Origin: Tenebrio molitor | Lineage: Eukaryota; Arthropoda; Insecta; Coleoptera; Tenebrionidae | Length of the DNA stretch: 64,000 bases | Reading direction: 5' to 3' | Assembly (NCBI RefSeq): GCF_963966145.1 | Contig: NC_091048.1 | Location: 1,054,001 to 1,118,000 of the forward strand | In this document: positions 11,521 through 23,500 of the stretch, piece by piece | Layout of the letters: every line of letters begins with the position of its first letter | How positions within the stretch are numbered: position 1 is the first letter of the stretch | The notes under the pieces: generated by a model | Seen by the model: only the letters and a program-made list of their open reading frames with translations | Databases searched by the model: none | Told to the model about the DNA's origin: nothing | Translations under genes and position numbers: made by a program

Positions 11521-14500
11521 CTGGTGGGAAATTGTTAGTGTAGTCCTATTGCTTTTTTATGATAACGCTGGTGGATATGAAACTATGTGTTAGGTGCGGA
11601 CGCCAATTCTATTCATAATCCGACTTTATTCTATTATACAGTCATATACACAATAGTTTTAGGTCCACTGGTTTCAATGAAGGCACTGTTCAAACGACAC
11701 AGAAGTGCAAAGCGGAAGGAAGATTTCTGTTTAACGAAGGCGGTTAACCGGAGGACGCGATCGATCAACGTCTCAGCGCCATCTCTCGAATCGTAGCTAA
11801 TTTTCAATTCCGGGTGAATTACTAAATCTAAAATGTTAACTTTGTTTTCGTATTTTCAAATTTTAAATTATTATCAACAACAAATTCTACTCTGAACTGT
11901 TGCGAGTACGAAAATGGCAAATTATAATTAAGGCTGCTTTTGCAATTGACAAATGATTCCAAATAATACAGAATGGAGAAAATCTTCAGCAATATGGCTC
12001 GGAAAATTACGAGAAATACAAATGAAAAATATATTTTTGTTACATCAGCAAAAGCGAAAAGTCTAAATTTTATCAAAGAATGATCAAAAAACTTTTTCTA
12101 CTCCTATTGTAAAATACTGTGATTATTGAAATGTCTTTTATTAGATAACAGGGTTCATCACCTACGGGCCCGTTGAATAATAATTTCAAAACTCACGGCA
12201 AATATCATAGCAACTAGTTTATGAAGTCTAATCGCAAATTTTAATGCAATGGTATCAAGTATACAAATTAATAATTGTAAAGCGTCAGTTTTAGTTTGTC
12301 TAATAATAATTCATACTCGTAGAAAAAGTATAGTATTCTACTCGCAGATAATGGCTATTACTCACTCGGATGATTGATATCACTCGCCTTCGGCTCGTGA
12401 CACAGAATCATCCTCATGAGTAATAGCCATCATTACCCGCTCGTTTAATAATATACAATTTTTTTCTATTTAGTTTCTCTTTCACTTTAACGCTGTCAAC
12501 ATGTCTCGTCCTGTAGATTTTAAATAACACGTATATTTTTACTTTTTACCAATCTTAGCAATTAGTAGGATTCTTTTCACAAATAAATCAGAATGAGTTC
12601 TTTTAGGAATTTTGTCGATAAACTGCTAATAAAAATTATAAAAAATTTTTTTTTTAAGATTTTGCAAAATCAGCCTTAATTTATTGAGTAAGTGGTAGCC
12701 AGTGGTACCGATACTTCCACTTGCACTTCATCAATTTTCTGATGGAAAATATTGTGTATATTGGACAATGTTCTCAAGAGATCTTAAGCTCGAACGCATA
12801 AGGAGAACAGCTTTACCTTTTCGCCGTGGCTCAGATGGTTCTCCATGGCGTTAATGTCCGACTTGAGTTTGATCATCTGCGATTCAACCCGAGCGTTCTC
12901 CCTCTGAAGCTCAGTTATTTCGGCCTCGAGAGTCATCAGATCTTCACCGTTATTCGGTTGATCCATACCTACAAAAACCTTTCGGTTTAACAAAACGCGC
13001 CACCCAAAACAAGACCCGTTTTTTCCGGTTAAATCCTCTCATTTTACTTTGTAAAATTTTTCGAAAGGCCGTCTAAAGTGTGTTCGTCTGTCTAGCACGT
13101 GAAACGACCTCAAGAAAATTGATTTTTTATTTTATTCCATTGTGAACGTACTATATTTCAGTCGGTTCCCGGTATTTGGACCATTTCCATTCGGGTTTAA
13201 ACGAACGAAAGAAGAATAAAAGACAGGGAGAGGGATAACTCGCTGTTGCGTCTTCAGTAAGTGTAGCACCATTCTAGGCAGAGAGAGAAACTCTTTTAGT
13301 CTTGCCCGAATTTTACAAAGCAAAATAAAAGTGGATCGGGGAAGATTTTACAAAGGGGTAGTTACGTGATTATGTTTTTAACAAAATTGGAAAAATTCAT
13401 GTGACGTCTGGTGCTGCAACTACCCCTTTGAATTTTTATCATCGTTGTGGATACTGACCTGTGTAACCCTTCGTGTAGAAAGGCATCTCTTCGGGGTATT
13501 TCGATTTCTTGATGGTTTGTCCTGCGACAGGACAGCCGCTCAGTGATCGATGGGTCAGAAAGGAGCCGTTGATGTGTCCCGTGCCGTCGCAACCGGGGGT
13601 GGGACAGTTGACTCCTTCGAATTTCATGGCAGTTGCTGCCGCCACCGCCGCTTTGTGTTGTTCGACGGAGCCGCCGCTCTCCAGGACTCGCATTTTGTTT
13701 CGGTTGGCGATGGGACAGCCCGAGGCGCTGCAAAATCAAACAATGGACCTGTTCCAATCGATTGAACTCTTTCCAAAATGTTTTTATCAATAATTTTTCA
13801 ATATGCACACTCTAGATACAAAAGTCGGTTGTTATAGTAGGCCCAGAAATATAGTGATTTTATGGACTTAGGCCGATAATTTCTTTTACAATTTTGGGGT
13901 CACTTTTATTACCAACTTGAAGAGAGTTATAAATCTTCTATGACAGATGTTTTTGAGCCGTCTGAAAATGGACCATCGGAGACAAAGGTAGGTAGAGCCT
14001 AGACGCGCGACGGGTGCCAGAAGCCCTACCTAAACTGACCACCTCAAGTTAATGTACTCCATCCCTCATAGAATCACTATATTTCTGGGTCTACTATACA
14101 AATTTTATTTTCTATTTCTAAAGTAAAAAGCTGTACTCATTTTTGACTTTAGGTCAGCGCCGGTCACAGTTCAATCATGCAGAAATCAAGTGAGTGAAAT
14201 CTAAAACTTTCTTTGCGATTTTTTCAAATAAAAAAAGTGAAACGAACAAATACATTTTGGTGATCAACGTGATTTTAAAATTTCGTGGTAGGTACTGTCA
14301 GGAATTAAAATTTTCCGCAGTTTTTACTGTTCGGGTATTTTAATCCAGTTTTTTTTTCGTGCTTCATTATATTATTATTATATTAAATTTTAACTCTGGA
14401 AGAATTTGCGGAAAAAATGATAAATAACATTTTTTTTTATTTTAACGAGTCCTAGTGGTGGTTAAGTTTATTACGTGGACTTCCATAACACCCGGTATAT

Positions 14501-17500
14501 CTCACGTTTCATTTTTAATGTAATCAGTACAATGTAATCAGTACAATTTTAGAATTAGTGTCATAGGTTATCATAACAGAACACTTATCCCATTGTATTA
14601 AAGAATGACACTGACGATCAAAATTCATTATTCGCAACTATACAGGTGCCCGCACGATAAACCCTACTAAAAATAAGTAAATATTACGAAACGTTAGGGT
14701 CATATTCCCTTGATATAAGGCTTCAAATGTGTGCAATCAATTTCCCGTATCACTTCATTCTGAGCCATAAAATTAAAAATGTCGATTTTGAGAAAAAAAA
14801 ATGTTTTTTCGTACACGCTCATAATTCACAATTCATAATTATTCAAAGAACACATTTATGAACTTTGCATTAAAAGAAAATGATTAGTTTTTGAATTATG
14901 TATTCCAATTTTAACATTAACACCGAAAATTGTTCAAGATTTACAACTACGAGTCATAAATAAATACCTCATTGTTGGTAAACAGTCAACAAACATATGT
15001 TAGAACTTTTCTCGTAATTTTTAAGTCTTTAAAGGGTACCATAAACAATCCATGTCAACCTCTTTTGTAGAAGTAACTGCCCAATTTAATAATAAATCAC
15101 AACTAAATTTTGCACTTTAATATCAAATTCCATTTTTTCTATAGCAGATGTTAAAGTAGAAAAGTAATTTATTTTTTTTATTACCCTAACAACGCTTATA
15201 CTAACGAGATTTAAAAAAAAACCTGACACGATTAGTAATGATTTAAAAAAAATATTTTAATAATAAAATACAAATGCTGTAGAAAAAAATAGAATATTAT
15301 ACACGACGATAATTAGCGTCGAGACGCTAAAAAACACTCTGGAAGATAAAATAGAAATTTATCGTCTTGTATAATAAATAACTATTATTTCAAAAACCGG
15401 TGATGTTTCCATGATTCCAATATTACCAAATTTTCTTTAAATGTTTGAAAGGACTCTCAGTGAAAAATTATGTAAATTAATGTAGCGGCTATTGAATTAA
15501 AATTACTACAGAGTATTCTACAGCGATACGTAATAATATAATTAATCAATCATTCCTGAATTTTTTGAGAATCTTAAATCGTTTAGAAATGGGTGTTTTC
15601 GATCGGGCGGGAAAACTTGAATCACCCTATATACAGTATGTCCCCGGATTGAGTTTACAAGAGGAAAAAAAAATTTTTTTTTGATTTTACGTAAAAACTT
15701 CAGAGGAATAACATTTTTTGCTTCATCTGAAACCCCCAATTCCGTTATTAAAATCTCAGTATTGACACACTGTATTCTTAAATTAACATGTTTTGTTAAA
15801 ATTTGGACTTTTTATGTTATAAAAGACTTTTTAATAACAGAAATGGGGGTTTCAGATTAAGCAAAAAATGTTATTCCTCTGAAGGTTTTGCGTAAAATCA
15901 AAAATAATTTTTTTTTCCCTCTTGTAAACTCAATCCGGGAACATACTGTATATCTAATGACTGTTATCGTTATTCCTCTTCATGTTTTTTATTTTTTGAG
16001 TTATTTTAGATAGCTTATGAGACAGATAATTAAAAATGAATGCTGTGAAGTAACAACCACTTACATATTACCAACAAAATTAATTTTAATATAAATTATA
16101 CAAAACATTGTTAGACACGTTTTCTTTCTTTGTTCTTTAAATGTAAATGTTAAGAAAAAGGAAAAATTGATGTTATAATTGTTTAGAATTCCTAGCATTT
16201 TTTTATTATGAGTACTCTATTTTGTTTTCCAAATGTAATTTGTCTAATATTTTTTCGTATATATAACACAGCTTGTAAATAGTTATTTGTACAACTAGTT
16301 ATGAAAGTCATACTTTTTTTCACGAATTTGCAAATAAGTGAAAATAAGAGACTTTCATAACATGTTGTAAGTATACACTATTTTTTTGCATATCGATGTA
16401 AGTTGAGAAATTTGGTCTAAAAGAATTTATGAAAAATTATTAAAAAAAAATAGGTATGCTTTGACAATCATCTCCAAAGAGATGGAATAAAATGATGCAA
16501 AAAAGGACTACCTTCACCACGCTTTTTCGTGTAAAAAAGTGCTACTTTCACTACGATTTTGCGTGTAAAAAAAGTGCCACTTTCATTACGATATGCAAAA
16601 AAGTAGAATTCTGCAATTGAAGATTCATTAAAATTTTTAAAATCATATTGATCAGCTTAATCATACAATTCTTTTACCTATTCTCCAAATTACATTTCTT
16701 TCTGTGTTATGATTACGACTACAGTGAGCGGCAAAAGTATGGAATAAATTCATTAAAAATTAAACAAAATTTTTTTCAAAAAAATCTTTGAACAGGTCAA
16801 TTTTAGTTTATAAAAATACATATTTTAATACAAAATAAAATTCCAAGCAGTCATTTGTTTTCGAGTTATGACGTCATCGATAGTTTTTTTAAATAGAAAC
16901 CCCCTATTTTTGTTCTTGATTCTGATAGGCCTTTTAATTGTCTAAACGCCAGTATAAAAATTTTGTTATCTTACATAAGGAAATTTTTGAGAAAAAAAAA
17001 AATAAAGTTGGAAAAAATAAATTTTATAACAAACAAAAACGAGTCAAAAACTGTGTTAGTAAGTACTTAAAATTATGGAATTCAATGTTCGAATTGCCAT
17101 CCTCCAGCTTGTTGACAATAAGCAAGTTTATGAAGAAATTCCCCCTATTTTAGTTATTATCTAGTTTTATCCACGCAATCAATCAAAATTAAAATTTCTA
17201 TACGTTGTGTTTCTGTTAAATGAGTCATTTTCGAAAACGTTTTGTAATACAACTAACACATACGAATGAAATTGACATTAACATTTGACTGTTTGATTTA
17301 CCTACTTGATTCTTTGACTTGTTTTTGTTCTTTATAAAATTTAATTTTTCCAACTTTATTATTTTTTTTCTCAAAAATTTCCTTATGTAAGATAACAAAA
17401 TTTTTATACTGTCATTTAGACAATTAAAAGGGATATCAGAATCAAGAAAAAAAATAGGGGGTTTCCATTTAAAAAAACTATCGATGACGTCATAACTCGA

Positions 17501-20500
17501 AAACAAATGACTGCTTGGAATTTTCTTTGGTACTAAAACATGTATTTTTATAAACTAAAATTGACCTGTCCAAAGATTTTTTTGAAAAAAATTTTGTTTA
17601 ATTTTTAAGGAATTTATTCCATACTTTTGCCGCTCACTGTATAATAATATGTTTCAACCACACTTTTCTGTTTTTTAAATTGAATCTATTAATTTCGTAC
17701 TAATTTCTTACATCTATTACGAAAGAGTAAAGGGAATAATAACTTAAAAAAAAAACAATGTTTACTATTTCATTTTTATTCAAATTCTTTAACGAGAAGT
17801 GTTATTGTGTTGTTTAGACACAAAGTCACATCAGCAATTAATAATAAAAAAGGAAAATAATTTATATAAGTTAAAAATAAAAGTGGACCTAAAACTGATC
17901 CTTGTAATATACCATTAGAAAAGTAACGGTCGCCGGAGAAATCTCAGTTAATTATCTTACTTTTGTTGTTTGTTGGAACGGTGAAAAATTATCGAGTGGA
18001 TATAAATTTTTGTAATCAGCTTTATTATTATGTTTATTCTTAAGCTTTCGAAATTTCTGTATGTATACAGAGTTGTGTGATCAGTTTTTAAATATTTGTA
18101 GTATGTATACAAAACTTTTAGTGAATCTGTGCGTCTATAAGTACATAGTTTGAGAGAAAAAAAACTGCAAAATGAGTTAAAATGTGAGTGTGTTATTTGA
18201 AAAATGAAACTAGATCGATTTCGAGCAGAATTTAAACTGCAAAATCTTATGCAAGATCGTTAAAAACGTCGATTTTTATCCGTGCTAACCACGAATCTCG
18301 TGTTTCTAGAATATAAAAAGCGAATTGCCATAACGTCAGTGTTATTTGTTCAAAAATAAAATTACGAAATTGACTTGCCCAATTTAGTCTTGTGATCAGT
18401 AAGCGACACGTTTAACCAAGTACGTAAACATTACGCATGCACAACACTCACTAAATCTTTTTAAGTCACGAGACACTTAAAATTACCTTCTGTGCGACAA
18501 GAATTTTCCGGTCGCATGTCCAGAACCGTCACAGCCCGGTATGGGACATCTGACAGCGTGAAATTACCATAAAGTGTTAGCCAAAGAATAAGCACCCGAC
18601 ACTCTTCTACTTGACGGTCGCACCTACCTAAGGGGCTCGCTGTCCTGTCCGTCGCGCGGCTTGCTCTTCGGTTTGTTGGCCCTCGGACATCCCGACAGGC
18701 TCCGGTGCGACGAGTAGTTTCCGGTGACGTGACCGGAGCCGTCGCATCCCGGTGTCGGACATTTCAGTTCCTGGGAGTGGGCCTGGATCTGGCTGCGGTC
18801 CGCTCTGGGACAGCCGGAGAGGCTGGAAACGGCAAAAGTGCGGTCAGTCGCCGTCGTTTCGGTCGTGGCGTTTCGACAGTCAACTTGGGTCAACGTCTGT
18901 CAAAATTGTATGTGTTGTGTGTGAAAATAGCGCACCGTTACAACAAGGACCTGACTCAGTTTTAGCCAATTCAGTTCAGACATGGTCACAGCCGGCACTT
19001 TTGGATTTTGCGACAAAGTAGAGGGATTAGCGACTACCAAGCTAGGACGGGACAAGTGGCTTTGCTTATACCGTTTTTAAAAACGTCTATTGCCATTACC
19101 ATTTTAAATTTCATCCGAAATGATCCCCAAAAATGCTACTGGTGCTTCCAGTTTTCACCGGTCAAGTATTATTTCAAATATTTATCTCGGACAAAACGTT
19201 TGGTATTCACTGCGCCTTGTCCCCACGTTTAAAACCAGCAAGGACTATAGTTATATTTTTCTTTGATGCCCATTTTTGATCGGTGGTGAAAATCAGGTCC
19301 GGACTCACTTTCGTGGGTCGGTATGAGCATAGCCTGTCCGAGAGGGATCGACACGTAGCTCTACAGTGAATGCTTGCCTTCTGTGGGTGGCGTAGTTGCC
19401 AGACACGTGTCCCATGCCATCACAGCTAATGGTCGGGCACTGAATCAGCTCCTTACCGTCCCTGCCCCTAGCACAGGGACGTACTCCGCTGTAGATAGGC
19501 CGACGCGAACTGCCACCAAAAACCGCCATTATTCACGGAAAAGCCCTCATCTTTTCGGCGCTTCTTACAAAACAAAAGATACTCACCTGGCGTCTTTGTT
19601 GGGTGGCTTGTCGTGCTGAGACATCGTGTGTTGCGGGGGTGGCATCGAGTAGCACGGACCGGGGGAGTATCCCCCAGGGGGCGCCGGATATCCCGTCGTC
19701 ACCGAACCCGGATATCCACCGGCACAGGAGTAGCCGCTGGTGGGGTAGGGCGTGTAGGGGTTGGAGGTGTAGTCGCTGGCGACGCTGGTCATGCCGTAAC
19801 CGGGATGCGGACTCATGGGACCGTACCCTGAACACGCCGAAATCAGTACGAAAATCGCAAAACTGCACGGGTATAGGGGTGGAGACTTACCGGCGGCGTC
19901 TCTGTAAGCGTCCATGTAATGCGATCCGCCGCTGTCGGGGGTGGATTCGCGGCTGTACCCTGAGCCGGGGGCCAGTACCGGACCGGCGAAGGTAGCGACG
20001 GGTCGTACGCCACTGAAATTAACGGGTTCATTTGCGGTTGAAAAATCGACAGGTTCTGTTTGCTCGTCGCGGGGCCCGATGAACCCTGGCGGTACCGGAA
20101 CACCCTCGCCGTGACCATTCTGGTATTGCGGACTTGCGTCGCTGCTAACAAAAATCGCGACGGTCACGACTTCCAAAAGTGATTTTGTTTTTGATGTCGT
20201 GGTGGAGAGGACGAGGGCAGATCAATGGATCCCGGTAAAATGTTTCCAATTTTATGTTGCAGAATTTTTAGTTCATTAACAGTCGACAACTAGTGCGTCA
20301 GTTGTTCAGACTTGCATCTTTTCTTAGGTGTTCCACAGGGTTCTGATCTTGACCCCCCATCGTTTCATTATTACCTGTCAAACCGATAAGATATGGATAC
20401 GGGTACGGAAATATTTTTTACTGGACCTCCCTCGTCTCCTCTCCACCATCACGCACCACAGAACCCTCAAACTCCGTGGCTCGAGTGGACCGCGCCGCGA

Positions 20501-23500
20501 TTATTTCCAACTTATTATCCTTAATATACCTGTGGGACAACCGGCTGACGCTCAGATCCAGAGTCTGACCTTGCGGACTGGGCACCTGGGGACTGGCCGA
20601 GAGATGGGGACTGGCGGCGGCTTGCGGACTGCCGCCCACCCGCTGACCGCCGTAGTGTGGGGAACTGTAAGCCACCTGCAACCGCACGAGGTCATCATTT
20701 ATGAAGGCGAGATGATGTCCGGAGACCTGTGGGCTCGTCGTCGTGACGCTCGACGTCGAGAGGTCGATGACTGTGCCGCCGGGGGACGTGTGAGGGCCCG
20801 GGACTTTCATCTGGGCCTGGGCCGTCGTCACGCATTTCACCGAGAGGTTTATCGCCGAGAAGCCGAGCGGAAGAGGTGGACCTCCGGAGGTGTCGTACTG
20901 GTACATGGGTCTGCGACAAAAATTTGTCACGATCGATTCAGGGGAGGATTCGAGTTGTTTTCACCTGGGGTAGAGAGGTCCGGACGATTCCTGACTCCCT
21001 TCGCTCTTCATCAGGGTTTGCGACGGATTGACGGCGATCTGATGGTGCTGAACCGCCACCGCTTCCTGTTGATATCTCTGGTCCTGCTGCTCTTCCATCG
21101 CCCCGTACCCGTAGATTCCTTGCGGAGGTACTCTCGGCGGCGCCAGCGATTGCTGCATCGTGACGCACTGACCAGAATCGTACCGCTCGAACGCCGTAGC
21201 AGTACCGGGGTCGTATGGTCGATGACTCGCGGAATTGACCATCGACGAGTCGTACGATCTCGTCACTATCTCGTTCGAGTAGGTCACCACGGGTCTCGGA
21301 ATTCCACCCATCGAGTCTGTCATGTCCGTGTAGGATCTGTCCGATCTGTGGTACATCTCTTCGGACATGGGCGACTGATGGTAGGGTGAGCGATGGGGCA
21401 TCTGGTGCTCCATGGGATAGTTCGATTGAGGATTTTGGTGCGGTCCCAGGTGGTGGAGTTGATGCGGGGGACCGCGCGAGTTGATGGTGTCCATGCTGGA
21501 CATGGAGGAGGAGTTGGAGTCTTGGTTCAGGTAGGGTTCGTAGGCGTTCCGCATGCCGGGTGGAGGGGATCGGCAAGTGCTCGTGTTCATTTCGGTTTTA
21601 GGCACGAGCAGTTCGCCTTGGCCGGACACGTTGCAACAGCTGCTCGGGGTCATTTCCGTTTTGGGAATCTTCATCATGTCGGGTTTGAGCGAAGGGTTGG
21701 ATTTGTTGTAGAATTGCTCGTAGGAGGATTTGGTGTCGGAGTCGGGGTGTTGGTACCCGACCAAGTAGCTGGGTTTGACGTCTTCAGAAGTTGGAGTGCG
21801 GGGACCAAATTCGTTCTGACAAGGCAACGCTACAAACGTAAAAAATAACATTATCGAGGTGCAACGAAATGTTCGAAGGAGATATCTGTCAAGTTAGTGA
21901 ATCGTAACAGTTTCTTGCTAATTTGTGTTTCGACAACGGCTGATTTGATTTCAAAAATTGAATTGGAATTAGCACAAAAACTTCGACACTCTCTAATTTT
22001 TCAGACTTGAACAACGTACACTTTCCACTACGTGAGTGTCAAGCCGAACATCCAATCGTAGCCATGGAATTTTACGTAACGTAAAATAAGAAAATTAGCG
22101 TCGGTCGCCACTCACCGAATGCGGGTGTGTGGGGTGATTTGATACGGTGCAAGCTGGATTGGTATTTTTGCTCACGTGCGGCCTGTTTATTGGCCGCTGC
22201 GATGGGACAGCCGGAAAGGCTCCGGTGCGAGTTCCGGTTGGAGCTAACGTGCCCTCGACCGTTGCAGCCCGGCGTGGGACACTTGAGGATCGTTTCGTGC
22301 ATGGCGAGGACTGCACCAGAACCACATTGAGTATAATCGAGGGGGCGGCGTGTGTGTGCGTTTATCACATCCAACAAATCGCAACGAACGCTTTAGGGTA
22401 GAGAGTAAAAAAACGAAAAAAAATGTCGAATTTTGAAAATCCGATTCACACACGTATCTCATTTGTTATACTCAATGTGCCGGGCGATCCTGACTGGTAG
22501 GGGGGTGCGGGGGATGCATGGGATGCTACCAACTACACATTGCAACAAAAAAAAAAAACAAGATAAAACAAAAGTGATGCTCTCTACCCCGTGAAATGAA
22601 AAAAAAATAAACGTTCGGAGACGAGATAATGAAAAAGCAGTGGTGGCAACTTGGCAACAACTAGACTGGATACCGTTTATCGTGGGGCGGACAATAGAGC
22701 CGATTTATAATGGATGTAAAATGATAAAAAGGGGAGGATGTGGCTGCGATTTTTGGTTGCAGTCTAGTTGTCTCGTGGACGTCTACATTCTTTGAAACTT
22801 ACTTTCTGGAGTTACTTTATCTTTACGCGGACATCCAGATAGACTATATTGATAAAAAGTAAATATTAGCTTGACCGATCGTGAACGGGACGTATTGAAA
22901 TGGATTTACCTTCGATGGTGGGAGTAGAGTCCCGTGACGTGGCCCTGGCCGGTGCATCCGGGTGTCGGACATTTGCTTCCTTCTGGAAAATTTGCGTGTC
23001 ACAATAAACAAAGGGAATGGAAGGAGAAGCTAATTATTATTTGTATTGTTTTAATATCTTTCGGTATTATGTGCGGAATAATTTTAATAACAAATACGAA
23101 TAATAGGTAGTTGAGACGAAAAATAGGCAAGTGTAAAACAAATAATTATGTGTGAAAATTAAAGAAAGTGAATTTTTGTAAAATCGAAATTTTACTGATT
23201 GCCGGCATGGATTTTTGCTATATTAACATCTTTTGTTAAAATTCTATGTTGTGAAAAACTTCTATAATAATCGAAAAAGAAATGCAATCGTTTTTACTTT
23301 ACTTTTTGGTCCTTCGGTTTATTTTTGACGCATCGTATGCCATTTCGTACTGTTAATTATTTTTAAAACAATACATTCTAACTTAGACACCATTGTCCAT
23401 TGTACTGTGAAATGGATTACAAAAATAAGAAAAATAATAAATCTAAGAAGCTTGTGTAAACGGGACATATTTTTATCGAAGGTAAAATAACAAGACCTAA

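Larger units (their letters stand above)
13728..18486 (-). other. 4.8-kb MYT1-like intron filled with repeats
   Basis: This intron separates the two halves of finger 5. It holds a MITE at 13833-14098, a MITE at 15632-15950, a dispersed repeat at about 16290-16600 and a large foldback element at 16720-17641. Between them (14.1-15.6 and 17.65-18.3 kb) I see only AT-rich sequence. A TATA-like TATAAAAAG with TCAGT 24 nt on (18312-18340, plus strand) is noted but weak. Confidence 0.75.

Noticed and set aside
13362..13808. 148-codon minus-strand frame over MYT1-like exon 12
   Set aside because: Wrong frame relative to the zinc-finger coding sequence, and Arg/His-rich as expected of a shifted frame.
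20328..21389. 353-codon open frame on the plus strand
   Set aside because: It runs antisense across MYT1-like exons 5 and 6, and its Arg-rich composition is the mirror of their Ser/Pro/His codons. No domain is present.
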